Positions 48,730-60,349 of a stretch of 64,000 bases of DNA are shown in pieces. The stretch's first letter is position 1. Each line of letters opens with the position of its first letter. This stretch comes from Neurospora tetrasperma FGSC 2508. Lineage: Eukaryota; Ascomycota; Sordariomycetes; Sordariales; Sordariaceae. Under the pieces are notes generated by a model. It made no database searches and was not told the DNA's origin. It saw only the letters and a list, made by a program, of their open reading frames with translations. The stretch spans positions 8,078,705 through 8,142,704 of the forward strand of contig NW_009799179.1 in assembly GCF_000213175.1 (NCBI RefSeq), given 5' to 3'. The position numbers and the translations under genes are program-made.

Positions 48730-49573
48730 GAGGAGGGATTCGGGGATAAGGGGATAATGAGGGATGATGTGTTTTGACTTTTGTTTGGGATGAGAGATGG
48801 ATGTGTTTTCTTTTGCTTTTGGATATCATGAAATGATTGCATTGCTTACCTTTTTCTGATTTTTGGTTGATGGTTAAGGTTGGGTAGTAACAAAGATATC
48901 CATCATCAATTCACTCATTGTTGGGTTTCAGTTTCTTCTCAATACCCTCCTACTCCTAGAAAGATTGGATGAGCACCAGAAACACACGGAAAGAAAACCC
49001 AAGGGAATGACTTATTAGTACGTTTGTCGATGATGGATGCTGTAAGGATATCACGACAAGACAGAAACCCATGACTTGATTCACTACTTCGACTTCAGCT
49101 GTGGGTTGTGATTTGACTTGGTCACCTTTGCAACATCTTTTCCAAACAGAATTCCAAGACCTTCCAATGCCAATGCTAATTGACCCTTGACCCAACCTCG
49201 ATATGATACCTACCCATCATCAATCCGTACCAAGACAAAGCCGCTGGCTGTGTCTCGTACCTATCTTACAAAGTCTTTGATCGCTAATTGTACATGTCGT
49301 TAATCGCTGAGCAGAGGGATATCTATAATGGTGGTACAAACCCCAATAACCACAAAAACACCGTCCGTGATGAATAACCCAAATCCGTACCCATACCTAC
49401 CGCCTGCAGTACCTTTTTGTCCTTTTTCCTGTTTGACCATGAGCGTCATTTCATGATCTTCCCTTCCCGTAGCCATAATTGGCTTTTGATTTTCCCTTCC
49501 AGGCTTACTTTCTGCCCCCTCGATCTTCCAGTGTACCAACGTAACGAACACCCTTCCAACTTTCCCCTTCAAC
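48730..49573. other. Convergent 3' region, coiled-coil gene and hem25
   Basis: 844 bases between two stop codons on opposite strands. T-rich stretches suit 3' UTRs and termination. No gene is supported. Confidence 0.55.
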
Positions 49574-50688
49574 TTACAGCTGAACCTCCTCCGGCCCCCT
49601 CTTCGTCCACGCCCCCTCCGCCCGTCTAATCAGCTCCTCATAAACCGTCCACGCCAAGGCCGAGCTCATCGCCTTCCTGCTCATCCTGAGCGCCAGTCCA
49701 TCCATCATGCTCCTCACCCCTTCCTCAGCCAACATCTTTCTCGAAGCCTGCACCATATTTCGGTACTTCTTGGGCTGCAGCTGGATCCTCGTCTTGACCG
49801 CATCAAACGGGTTCGAAATAATCGAGCAGATGATTGCGGAAAAGACGCCCGAGGCAAAGTTGATCGAGGCGGCGCGGGATTGGCTCATGCGTCCTCCGTC
49901 TTGTCCCGCTGCCTCAAGGGTGGTGGATAGTTGTGGTGGCTGCGGGAAAAGATTGCTGAGATGTTGTTTGGACTTTTCGTAGAACAACACATACAGTCCC
50001 GCGTACGGCGCATCGCGAATGGCGGTTGCGCCGAACCCAGCAAAAAAGCCGCGCGCCCCTTCCGTTCGCGCGATATCCCGCGCCGCGCCGGCTAAAGAGG
50101 TGTACTTGTAGAAGCTGCTTTCGTACCGGACCTTGAGGACGGTGAGCGGCATGAGGATGAAGCCGGCAAAGGAGCGGGCGACGGCGCCCGCGAGCAGGTT
50201 GCCTGTGTTGGAGAGCTTAGGGAGGGAGGAGGATGTCTGGTTTGCGTTGGGGGTGACGATGCCGGATGCGGCGGCTATGGTGGGCGCGGCCGCTGCGAGG
50301 GAGGGCAGGTGGCGCGCGGCATTTTCGCGGATGGTGTTGAGGGTCGTGAAGTAGATGGCGGAGCCGAAGCCGGTGCGCAGAGCTGACGGGAGGGTACCGC
50401 GCCAGAGGGAGGGGAGGAGGCCTTGTTGGGAGGAGCGGAGCTCGGCGAGGGCGGCGCGGAGGGAGTGTTTGCCGGATTGCTGGACGCGGGTCTTGAGGAG
50501 GTCGATGGGTTGGAGAAGTATGGCGGAGAGGACGCCGGAGCCGAGACCAGCTACGAAGTGGAAGGCTGTTTGGTTGAGAGGGGGTTTAAATTAGCGAGGA
50601 GGTCTCAAAGGTCAAAACGATTACGATGGAAGATTCGGACTGGGGACATACTGGACTTTGTGCCCGATTTACGGGAACCATCGGACAT
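49574..50688 (-). CDS. hem25: Mitochondrial glycine transporter (Hem25/SLC25A38)
   Basis: Hem25 is an inner-membrane carrier that brings glycine into mitochondria for the first step of haem synthesis. A 37-nt first exon (50688-50652, [12 protein letters not shown]) and a second exon (50565-49574), joined across an 86-nt intron (GTATGT..ACAG), give 342 residues. The three carrier repeats carry their signature motifs: [21 protein letters not shown] and NPFDAVKTR. Family-typical stretches are [38 protein letters not shown] and [13 protein letters not shown]. An insertion of about 40 residues rich in Ala, Ser and Pro lies between repeats 1 and 2, common in filamentous fungi. The short first exon is placed by its start codon and phase. 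Confidence 0.92.
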
Positions 50689-51418
50689 GGTTGCGCAACG
50701 GTTGGCTGACGAGCTTGATGCTCCCCTTTGGTCGGTGGGCGAGAAGATGACGACGAAAAGAGAGGGTTCAGTTTAAGCGTGGCGCAAACCGACCATGGCC
50801 GTAAGACGTTGCCGCTGGGTAGGAAAAAGAGGAAGGAGAACAGAGATCAAAACTAGAGACAAGTGAACATCGTGGCTGCGCTTCCGTTTCGTGTGTTGAG
50901 ATTTGCCGTGGATATGGAGGGAAGAAGCTACCGGGAAAGATGCTGTTGCCGGAACGGCAGGGACAAAGAATTACAAGTATGACGGCATGGGAGTCGCCGA
51001 TTATTTTTTTTCGGGACTGCCCCGCCGTTCGGGAACGGTCTTTCTCCACCCTGCCGCTGCGGGGCCGCTAACTGGCTCCACCACAGACCGAACAGGCCGG
51101 GGCCCCGGAAGCGGCCTCAAGTTAAGGTAGGCCCACTTTCAACATCTCTTGGAGGAGAGCCGATCTTTGGAGAGATATACTGTTCAAACGTAAGATAAAC
51201 AAAAGGCCCAGAGAGGAAGAAGTGCCCGGGCCAGGCATGTCTGCAAATCAAGGGTCTTTGATGCGCCGATATACCTATGCCCGTCGGACATCCCGGTGCT
51301 AGTTAGGAGCGTCCTGAACACCAAATCCTGATTAATTGTATTAAGTGTAGGTTTCAGAACGACAAGCTCTAGTTAGCTAGTTATTGGTAGATTGGGCGCT
51401 CATCCAGTCGGTTTTCTT
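50689..51418. promoter_or_regulatory. hem25 promoter and COG8 3' region
   Basis: 730 bases between tandem minus-strand genes. GC-rich near 51,050-51,120, otherwise ordinary. No gene or motif recognised. Confidence 0.5.
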
Positions 51419-52732
51419 TTATTTCTTCTGATCCCCCACAATCGACTCGAGTCTTCCAGCCAAAGCCCTGTGTCTCTTCACAACCTCCACCCACTCCTCC
51501 TCCGCTTCCGGCCCAAGATCCAGACTGGCCAAGAACAGTCCAAAATCGCCTCCGAGCCTTCCCAAGCTTCCGGCACAGTAAAGGACCTGCGTCAGCAAAC
51601 TATCCCTTGAGGCTTGATCCTTCACTGTGGGCAAATACAGCCTCAGTGTCTCCAATAACATATCCACCAGATGCAGCGGAAACGTCGCCAACGCAGCCGG
51701 CATGGGTTCCAGCGCATCTTGTTGCTTCAAGGGATTATCCGAACCCTCATTGCCATTCCCCTTTGGAGCAGCAGGAGGGAATATGCTCCTAAACATACTC
51801 ACAATCGCGAAGCTCTGCTCACGGAAGATCTCAATGTACCGCTTGAGATAGCGTTCCGTTTGCTGCCCGCCCGACCAGGCATTCCCGCTTCCAATCGCCT
51901 TTTGCCTCGCCTTCTCCTGGTCGGCCAAGTCACGTAGTGGTTCCAAGGCGTCGAGCGTGTTTACCAGCGTCGCCAGTCGGCAGACCAAGAAGAGGGCCCC
52001 CAGCACCCGTTCTTGAGAGTTGTGACCCTTGCTTGTGCCGGCAGCCTCTAGGTCAGGAAGAACGCGCCGAAGCCAGCTGATAGTGCGTAGAGAAGCAGCT
52101 AATTTGAGACCTGGAGATTTTAGACTTTGGATGAGGTTGGCGGCCATAGTGCGCATGGCCTCATCTGCCTGGGCGGCGATGGAGGTGACCAGAGGTGAGT
52201 CCGGGTACAGCGAGTGCAGACGGCGAATGTGGCCGTTCAGGTCGAGGGCAGAGGAGTAGTTGACTGGGGCAGTGGAGATGGCTGTTGATAGAAGGTTGGG
52301 CAGCTCCAGCACGTCGACGAGCCGCTCGACATTTCGAGAGAGCAAGAGGGCCTTTTTGCGCCGGAGGAGGACATCGCTCTCGCTGGACTTGCTGTAATTT
52401 GTCGAGAAGCGGACGGCTTCGTGATCAAGCTTGGGGATGGAATGTCGCAGGTCGGCGGTGCTGGCTGCTAGGGCAGGTAGGCTGGTGCGGAGGGTGGAGT
52501 GGTGGGTTGCTGATTCGATGACTTGCTTGTGGGACTTCTTTGAAAGAGCCTGGATGGATAGAAGGAGACCATGTGAAGTCTGGGCGAGGGCTTGTGGCTC
52601 GGTTGTCTCCAATGCTGTGAGAGGTTGTGATGAGAGACTGGTCAGATACTCGAGTGAGCTTGGATCGGGCGCTGGCCTGGATGATGGGTCCCCTGAAGGA
52701 GGGGACAAGAGCTCGTAAAGAAGATCTGCCAT
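51419..52732 (-). CDS. cog8: Conserved oligomeric Golgi complex subunit 8 (Cog8/Dor1)
   Basis: Cog8 is part of lobe B of the COG tethering complex, which guides retrograde vesicles within the Golgi. A single exon gives 437 residues, shorter than yeast and human Cog8 (about 600), as is usual in filamentous fungi as far as I recall. The Dor1-family region runs from SLEYLTSLSSQPLTALETT through RRKKALLLSRNVERLVDVLE, RRLHSLYPDSPLVTSIAAQA and LKSPGLKLAASLRTISWLRR to RYIEIFREQSFAIVSMFRSI near residue 320. The ATG at 52732 gives MADLLYELLSPPSGD. No intron is needed. It is the second Golgi-tethering gene of the window besides the TMF-like golgin. Confidence 0.88.
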   Translation of the reverse strand: MADLLYELLSPPSGDPSSRPAPDPSSLEYLTSLSSQPLTALETTEPQALAQTSHGLLLSIQALSKKSHKQVIESATHHSTLRTSLPALAASTADLRHSIPKLDHEAVRFSTNYSKSSESDVLLRRKKALLLSRNVERLVDVLELPNLLSTAISTAPVNYSSALDLNGHIRRLHSLYPDSPLVTSIAAQADEAMRTMAANLIQSLKSPGLKLAASLRTISWLRRVLPDLEAAGTSKGHNSQERVLGALFLVCRLATLVNTLDALEPLRDLADQEKARQKAIGSGNAWSGGQQTERYLKRYIEIFREQSFAIVSMFRSIFPPAAPKGNGNEGSDNPLKQQDALEPMPAALATFPLHLVDMLLETLRLYLPTVKDQASRDSLLTQVLYCAGSLGRLGGDFGLFLASLDLGPEAEEEWVEVVKRHRALAGRLESIVGDQKK

Positions 52733-53803
52733 TTTCACTTGGCGATACTTCTAATGGAAGACTCGGCGAAAATATCCAAAGATTGCCCAAACTCAATGAC
52801 AGCCGTTGAACCTCGAGGTCTCTGCTGCCTCAGCTAGTTGCACACGTCAACTCTCAGGAGGTTGCCCACTCAGCCCAGGACCCACCACTCGAGGATAACC
52901 AAAAGGGCCAGAGTGAAGTTATGAATTGCGATGAGATATCGATCTCAAAAAGCTCCTTTTGTCCGAGGTTCCACCTTGTAATCGTCAAGTACTTCAGTTT
53001 GTTTTGGATTGAGATTCATGGAATTACCTGATGATGGGAGTTTCGTTTGGCCAGATGCTTTCTTCCTTGTTTCATAGATGGTTGTTTGGTATTCTGCTTG
53101 GAAGAGGAGCGGCGATGCAGCAACCCACACGATGGGAAGGGAAAGCCCCGGGGGGAAGCGTGGTCAGTGCGCGGCCCTCCAATAGGCGATATGTAGCGCT
53201 AGATTTTAGAAGTCCTGTGGGTCAGTTACAGTGAGTGGCCCTTGGCAGAAACATCATGCTTGATATTCTAGATCGCTTCATGTTGAACTGTACATTTGCG
53301 TCTCTACAAAATCCTCCCTTTCCAGAAAGACTCAGTACCTATCCTCTTGTTTCCTTCGTTTAGCTTACAGGCAAAGCCCAGATAAATCAGCATTGTCTCA
53401 TCAAACGACTGCACCTCCCACGACACTTGTTCTTTACGCGGGCCATGCCAACTTGTGTTAGCGGTCTGCCATCACCATACCATCTCCAAAACAACACCCG
53501 ACTTCGACTGCCTACTGTGGGAGTGTGGTTTCCTTCAGCAACGCGCCTTGCCCACCAGAGAGCCGCATGCTATCCGACGATGCGATGTCATTACAGATTT
53601 GTTTCCCTCCCCAATTCCTTTCAACTCCACACATCATAATACCCGTTCGCCTGTCAATTCCATCGCCGCTCCAACTCATCTTTCCTTCGGTTTGCCACGC
53701 ACGGTTTGGTACCATGGGAACCGGCATCTCCGTGTCAGAGTCCTCATTGAACTGTTTTCTTTCCTGGCCGCTGGATTGTACGCGGATGATTCTACGTTTG
53801 GTG
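52733..53803. other. Region between COG8 start and the next minus-strand gene
   Basis: 1.07 kb. A plus-strand frame is open at 53455-53886 and a minus-strand frame at 53512-53841, but they overlap each other and show no family features. Probably the COG8 promoter and the 3' UTR of the next gene. Confidence 0.5.
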
Positions 53804-55321
53804 TCATTTTCCTTGTCGACCCCAATCTCCTTTATCCGCACGGCCGTCCCCGGTTAAGACAGCAACTCCAAGCATCGCCGAGATAAGCTCCCAGATAGTA
53901 ACACATTGAAGCCAGTGCAGGAGCTTCAGCATAAGACCAACCTCCATTGGCGGCTCATTGCACGGATGATTCTCTCCCTTCATCGTCTTTTCCGCACTGG
54001 ACTCGTCGCTCGTTTTGGCTTGTCTTTCCACTGTCCGCCGTGGGGTTGAATTAGACTCCCAAGGGCTTTCACTGTCTTGGTCGTCATCGACCAGTGTCGT
54101 GCAGCCCGAAACAGCCGGCTTCGGGGTCAAATCAGGGATGTCAAGATCTATCGAATCAGAACGGCCAACAGAGTCCAATCCGGCGGCCCTAGCCATGTTA
54201 TCGTGTGTCGATGGCATCAAGTTTGGGAGAGCATCGGTCAGCCGCAGCAGCGTAGGTGGCACATCTGTTTGCAGCCGCGGAATCCTTGCTTCAGCAGTGT
54301 TATCGCGGACTGTTGGAAGCATAACGTTGTCGGAGTGGACAGACGTCCTTCGAGTGTCGGTGGCCGCCTCCGAGTGCATAGCTGGTGGGTAGAAAGTGGC
54401 TGGTTGAGGCTCCGGGATCACCATCGGAATGCTGTGCATATTCGCCTCATCCATGGCCTGTGAAAGATATTGGGCTTCCATGTCCAGGGGGAACTTGGCA
54501 GACGAGTATCCGTTGCTCCACTGGAACTTGATTGTTGCTTGGTTTTGCGGGGTGTGTTTACTTCCCCCGAACTTGAATTTCTCCCTTGACCAGTTTTTGA
54601 GCTTATCCCGTTTCCTAGCAAGGGTGCCGGTCACCTCCACCGTCAGATAAAAGGCCCTCGCATTGTGCCCGATGGCAAAGGCTGTGTGAAAGACGGGGCC
54701 GTGCGTCGGTCGCTCCTCAAGGAAGCTCTCGTCAAGAACCCACTCCAGCCTGTTGTAGTTCGGACACCCATCAACAGACCGGAGATAGCCAGAGAAACGC
54801 CAGCTGTCAGTGATGGTTTGGAGTTTTTCTTTTTGCATGCCAACACCGCCAACCTCGACAAAGCTCCCTACTCCTACTTGTGGTCTGAACTCGTCCAGTT
54901 GTCGGGTTTGTATCGATTGTCTGGGTCCGCTCAGTTGTCTTGGGCCATAGTGGCCGGTCATGAAGACAGCCGGCTCACTCTGCTGAAGCGTATAGTCATC
55001 TCTTCCCAGGGTTACGGCGATTGTTGCTGACTGAAGCCTGCAGTCAGCAGGTTGACGGAAGGCCAGGTCAAGATAGAGGATGCCGGCGGGATAAGTGTCA
55101 CTAGGCCGAGGACCCGGACCCTCCTTAGACATCTTACCCCATCTGGACCTTGAGCAAAGGAACCGGCAATCGACTTCAATCTTTCCAATTTTTGATGTTT
55201 GTCCGATAGGTATAAGGGGCGGAACACTCTCGGGGAATCGCCCATAGTCGACGCGTGTGTATTTGGGCGCACATCTGGTTGCCCCTTTCCACGACTTTGA
55301 CTCGGTTTGATGATATGCCAT
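53804..55321 (-). CDS. Hypothetical fungal protein with C-terminal hydrophobic helix
   Basis: I do not recognise this protein. A single exon from ATG 55321 gives 505 residues. The N-terminal half looks like a folded domain (PAGILYLDLAFRQPADCRLQ, ATIAVTLGRDDYT, VGVGSFVEVGGVG, FHTAFAIGHNARAFYLTVEV), rich in beta-type stretches. The second half is Ser/Thr/Pro/Asp-rich and probably disordered (IDLDIPDLTPKPAVSG). Near the end a hydrophobic segment (MLKLLHWLQCVTIWELISAM, then LGVAVLTG) could be a tail anchor or amphipathic helix. It is divergent from the gene at 55924, another protein without a known family; the two may share a promoter. An intron near either end cannot be excluded. Confidence 0.7.
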   Translation of the reverse strand: MAYHQTESKSWKGATRCAPKYTRVDYGRFPESVPPLIPIGQTSKIGKIEVDCRFLCSRSRWGKMSKEGPGPRPSDTYPAGILYLDLAFRQPADCRLQSATIAVTLGRDDYTLQQSEPAVFMTGHYGPRQLSGPRQSIQTRQLDEFRPQVGVGSFVEVGGVGMQKEKLQTITDSWRFSGYLRSVDGCPNYNRLEWVLDESFLEERPTHGPVFHTAFAIGHNARAFYLTVEVTGTLARKRDKLKNWSREKFKFGGSKHTPQNQATIKFQWSNGYSSAKFPLDMEAQYLSQAMDEANMHSIPMVIPEPQPATFYPPAMHSEAATDTRRTSVHSDNVMLPTVRDNTAEARIPRLQTDVPPTLLRLTDALPNLMPSTHDNMARAAGLDSVGRSDSIDLDIPDLTPKPAVSGCTTLVDDDQDSESPWESNSTPRRTVERQAKTSDESSAEKTMKGENHPCNEPPMEVGLMLKLLHWLQCVTIWELISAMLGVAVLTGDGRADKGDWGRQGK

Positions 55322-55923
55322 ATGGATGATCCAGAGCGGAACGAGGTCGTTTGTGATCGGGTGCGCGCAAGTCAACCAAGCGGACAGCACTTGTCGACAA
55401 TCACTTGGGAAGAGTAGCGCTTATCTGCGTAGAACCCACAAGCACATTTTCCTGCCGCAGCAGCTGCTCCACGCTCAGCCTTGTTACCTACTTGCCTGCG
55501 TAGGAACACCTTCCAGTCTGCCTAGTGAAGCTAAGCCACTCGAAACTCATTGCTCCCATCATTGGTCTGTCATACAGGCTCTCAGCCGCAGTGCAACCTT
55601 AAGGAAAGGTGAAAACCAATGGCTCAGGTTGACTCAAGTACGAGCTTGCATGAAGAAGAGAAAAGGAAATGAGAGGCCTCCAGATCTGGAAAAATACCTA
55701 CTTGAAGGTGGATGGCAGGGTACAGTTGTTACAGCAACCTCGAAGATAACTATCAAGCGGTTAACGGTCCAATCGTCATGAGCTGTCTCGTATGGCTTCT
55801 TACATCCACGCTTGACCAGGTTGGGTAACCAGGCCGTCGGCTGCTTACATGACACCCAGAGCCTTGTGGCTACTGCAATTCTCGGGCAAGTGTTGATCCC
55901 ACAGCTTCGAAAGTCGTCCTTAA
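55322..55923. promoter_or_regulatory. Divergent promoter between two genes of unknown function
   Basis: About 600 bases between the two start codons. No recognisable motif. An in-frame TAA directly before the ATG at 55924 bounds that gene unless there is an upstream exon. Confidence 0.45.
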
Positions 55924-58855
55924 ATGGGCAAGGGTGCCACTCAGCACCCCAAAATTCTCGCATCACTCCCAAACGTCCCACAGCATCACTACGAGAAGAG
56001 CGACAAGAGAAAGACCACGTCTCAGAGGCTACATGAGATTAGATATTTTCTATCAAAACCTATGTTAGGACCGAGCACCAACGACCTCAAACCGCACAAC
56101 AGCGGAAATCAACCTTTGCTGTCTCGGCCTTCGAAAGTCCGAGTGGAAAAGATTGCCTTTGATGCTGTATATGATCCCTCACAGTCATCAAAAGATATCA
56201 GCATTCAGTTTGATGTTCCTATCGAGCATGACTTGAGCCCATATCTGGATGACTTCTGTCGATTTCGACGCTTGGGGAGGTTCAAAGAGGCTAGGGATCT
56301 CTATCAGTCAAAGCTTGCTCAACATGGCACCATTCCATACATCTTTATACACTATGCTGAGATGCTTGTTGTGTCGGGGGACTATAAGAGCTTCCAGGAA
56401 CTCACTTTTCCCGGTCTGAACGAGGAAAAGGGTCCGAAGAGCGCGACAGACGGCAGGCTCAAAACCAATTTTGAGCTCTTGAGACTCGTCACGCGCTCAC
56501 CGATATGGAATTATACTAAAGTGGCGTTGGAGACTGTCCGGGACGTTTTAGAGGACCTTTATGATGAACAAGTAATAGGATCAACAGAGGTGAGTTGGCA
56601 GACCAAATTCGGAGTTATGTTTTGAAGACTTTGCCAGTCAAAATCTAACAGGGTTCTAGATTCAAATTCTCTCCCTTTGCTTTCAAGTATTGAGTTACCT
56701 GAAAGCAACCTCACACTACCAGGTCGTGGCCCAAGCAATACGGCATGCCAAAGCATTGCTGGATCTGGAGCTCATCTACTATCGCCTACTGAGCGAAGCT
56801 CGTATCTGGGACTTCAGGGATCTACTCGTCAGCGCCGTCTCACTGTTTGGGTGGCTAGAGACCATCGTAATGCTATCCAAATCCAAAGATTCGGACGGGG
56901 CATTTGCGCGTATTCACGAAGACTGGGCCCAGTTGGGGAGCAGTGAATCCGTCACACTTGGTCTCTTGGATATTTTCACCTCTCTCATGTTGCAAACCCA
57001 TCCTATCGACCAAGGAGCTGAGTTGTCGTCACCAACATTAGTCGAACATGCCAGAGTCTTCGCAGAATCCGTCCAGAGGTATAACGCGGATAACATGAAA
57101 ACGAGACCTTTCATTCAGTGGATTCTCGCTAAGACATGGTGGGAAACTCGCCCAACACCAAAGCGTCCTGACGGGGTTACCATCAATGACTTCCATGGGC
57201 TCCTGCTTGGGCAAAGGGATCGCATACACCTTCCAGTTTTTGTCCCCATGCCTTGCGAAAGGCCTAATTGGGCACTGGTTTCTGCACGGCCCGACGCCGC
57301 GCAACGAAGCGCCGTCGAGGTTGCGCTAGGAGCGGCCATGGAGGGAGACGACTTATATCTACAAGCCCTGGCTCTAAAATTTCTTTGTCTGCAATCTCAG
57401 GATCCAACGAGGCTGATGAATGCTCTTTCCACTTTGCAACTTGATTTGCAAGGCGATATGGAAGGCTACCTAGGCACCTGCCTGGCAAGATACCTCGTGC
57501 CACAGGGACAAAATGAAGCCGATGAGAAGGAGCTTTTGCGAAACTTCGAGCCACTCGATAACGCCACGGGATGCTCATATCTCCCCTCCGTCGTTAATCC
57601 ATCTTTCATTTGGGCCCGGGATGTCATTTGCACTTATATTTGGGCGAAGGCCACTGGGTATGAGACCATGACACCTGGCTGGGCAATACATCTGAGGATC
57701 TATGGCTCACGGCTTCCTCAATATGTTGCCACTTTCATCGAGGAACAGTTTCGTCTGAAAATGCCTCCTCCGATGCGTGTAGAGGTACCCTTCAACATCA
57801 TCGGCAATAAGAACGCACAGCAGGACAGTGCGTACGCGTCACGAAGGTTGTCCGATCCCCCATACATGCCTCATGTGCATGACCGTGAAGATTGGAGACG
57901 TGGACCCTCGAATCCCTTCCTTGATCGAACAGGAAAGTCAAAAGTTACAAGTCGCGTTGCAATCCGCGACGGTCATGATCGCGACAACGATTCTTCCAGC
58001 TCATACGACTCGTCCTTTGACTCGTCTTCCGACTCGTCCTCTAGCGATAAAATTGTATATCAAACCTCGCCATCGAAGTATTGCGATGAACGCGATCGTC
58101 AGCACAGGGCAGAGCCGGACAGGTTGAGGGCCAGAGCTGCGGGTCTCAAAAAGCAGAAGGAAATAAGGAAGGGACTGGAGAAGGGAAAGAGAAAGGAACT
58201 GAAGCAGGACCCGAAGAAGCAATGGCTTGATCAGAAAAAAGTTCACGAGCATAATGCGCTGGCTCGAGAAAGGCTAGAGAGGATTGGACTTGCTGAAAAG
58301 CCAGAGATGCCAAACTTGGCTCAGGGTAGGCACCATGTTGAAAGGCCCGAGTCTTTGCATGGGGCGGCTGCCGGTGATCAAGACGCTGTTAATTGACACA
58401 ACTTGAAGAGTCCCATTGGCATAGAGATCGACCCCAGGCTCCTGAAAGACAACACGGTTACAATTCTTGTGCAACGCAAGGACGACCCTGAGCAAAAGGA
58501 AAGTCGTCCGATTTATAGCACCAGCCTCTTTTGCCAACCAGCTGAAGGGCATGATGATAACGAAAGAGCGGCTCGGGCCAATAGCGCAGACAGCCCGCCG
58601 CGGGTGTATGAATTGGACGGCCTTAACAACAACAATAACTACAATAACTACTATAACAACAACATGTTGGTTCCAGCACCCACCCCTCCACCACGCTCAC
58701 GCTGCCCTCCACCACTCTGGAGCACAATGAAAAATGCCGACGATGAGAGGAGTTGGGGTCGCCCTGTAGGAGAACAAGAACCTGAGATGGCACTGTGCTT
58801 GGCGAACTTCATGAGGATGGACTGGGTGGATGGTTATGACGGCAATCCCGAGTAA
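55924..58855 (+). CDS. Hypothetical fungal protein with TPR-like N-terminus
   Basis: Not recognised. Exon 1 is 55924-56589. Intron 1 is 56590-56659 (GTGAGT, branch TCTAAC, TAG). Exon 2 starts at 56660 and is open to a TGA at 58394-58396, giving 800 residues. After that TGA the same frame stays open for another 150 codons with no ATG near its start. A 99-nt intron (58326 GTAGGC to 58424 CATAG) would remove the stop and join the frames, giving 920 residues; I prefer this model, but the simpler end at 58396 is possible. An early segment (FCRFRRLGRFKEARDLYQSK, then YAEMLVVSGDYKSF) looks like a tetratricopeptide-type helix pair. Later come a Ser/Asp-rich stretch, a Lys-rich helix and, in the last exon, an Asn/Tyr run and a Pro-rich patch. 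Confidence 0.68.
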
Positions 58856-60349
58856 GGGCGAGGAAGCGTCTTCGAAGGGTCCCGCGCAAGCAAATTTGCA
58901 CCTTGACAGCCACAGCGGCTAACAAATCAAATGATGAAAACAATTTAGAGGGAGGACCCGGTGGTAAAGAAGATGAGTGAAAGGTTGACAGGAGCATATG
59001 AATACATTGGCCAAGTTGGGAGCTTTGACGATCTTTGATGGCAGGCAATATGGATGATGGAGTTTCAGGTAGTTTATAGAATGGAAACGGGGACTCTGAT
59101 GACCCTATAACGCGTACAGATGAACTATCAAGGTTCATGCAATCCCATGCTATTCAGATGAGTGTGTTGACTTTTATACTGACACATTTCGACTTGAATG
59201 GTGCACAAGATCATATAGAAGTCATCAGCTTTCCAGTTGAGTGGTGCTATGATACCCTAACCCTCCCTGAGTTGAGCTCAACTTCTGTGCCTCGGCTTCA
59301 TGGTCAGGGGGGCAGCAAGGGACCTAACATATGACCTGCCCTTGCAGTTGCAGCAAAGGTGGCGGGGCAACACCCATCTGCTGGTGGTAGTACCTTATGG
59401 TCATGGATAATCACTCTTGTGACTCGGGCAAAAGTCAGTCATAGATTTCTGGAGAGACAGAATGGAGGTTATGGGAGTTTTCTTCATGGAGATTGAAGTC
59501 AACATGTTCAGCAGCTTGTGCCACTTGAACGCATGTGATTTTGAAGCACTTGGACCCGATAAGATAAGGCCAGCGCCAGAGGTACCTCTACTTGACATCC
59601 CTAGCACAGCGCCAAGACACCCAAGATCCCAACAAAACGCACAGTGACAGGCGGGAGTGACAGGGTCCCCATCCATCTCTTTGACTTTCCTGGTCTGGAC
59701 TGCCCGAAGGCCATGGATGCCTCCCCCAAACAGTTGTCTGTAGTTGTCCAGCTCGACAAAAAGAGAGGCGGCCCCGAATACCGAAGTACTTGACGCTTCC
59801 GAAAGCACGAATGACAACATCGCACATGGCACCACACCCTCATTTGGTGGTCCCAACGTCCATCGTGTAGATCAAGGAGGAGGAAGCTGTTGCTTCTCCT
59901 GATACTATTGTGATATTGTCCCAACTTCTCTCTCTTTGCATGACCTTCGGCCGTGATCATTAGTATAACACCTATCCGCCTGAGACTCGTCTCGTGCTGG
60001 CCTCCACCGTTCCCGTCGTAACGATCCAGCTGTCAAGGCCTGGGGCTGGAGGCTGCTGTTCGCTGCTGCACGTTGACGGTTGCAGCTTTGTCGACCTGAC
60101 CTTGTCAAAAGCTCTAGACTTCCGGGGTCCATTTGACAACCTAGTCTACCTTATTTATCTCCGCCTCTGCCTCCACTAGAAGCCACCTCGACCCTGGACC
60201 CCTTCCGTCGTCCTTTGGGCAGCCAATCTGCCACATAAGCTATCGTACATATAGCCAGAGCTTCCCAAACACCGTCACCGACAGAAGCTTGTGTACATTT
60301 CGCAGTTATCAACAAACCTCCTCACAAACTACGTCGCCGCCGCGTCGAT
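58856..60349. promoter_or_regulatory. Region upstream of the TLC-domain gene
   Basis: 1.49 kb. The minus strand at 59401-59960 and the plus strand at 59994-60179 are open for up to 150 codons without family features. The last 200 bases (CCTCGACCCTGGACCCCTTC and after) look like a pyrimidine-rich leader. No supported gene. Confidence 0.5.

Noticed and set aside
53455-53886. Plus-strand frame of 143 codons between COG8 and the next gene
   Set aside because: It overlaps a competing minus frame and the end of the real minus-strand gene, with no motif.
58403-58855. Separate small gene after the unknown TPR-like gene
   Set aside because: There is no start codon near its beginning and it is in the same frame as the preceding gene; treated as its last exon.
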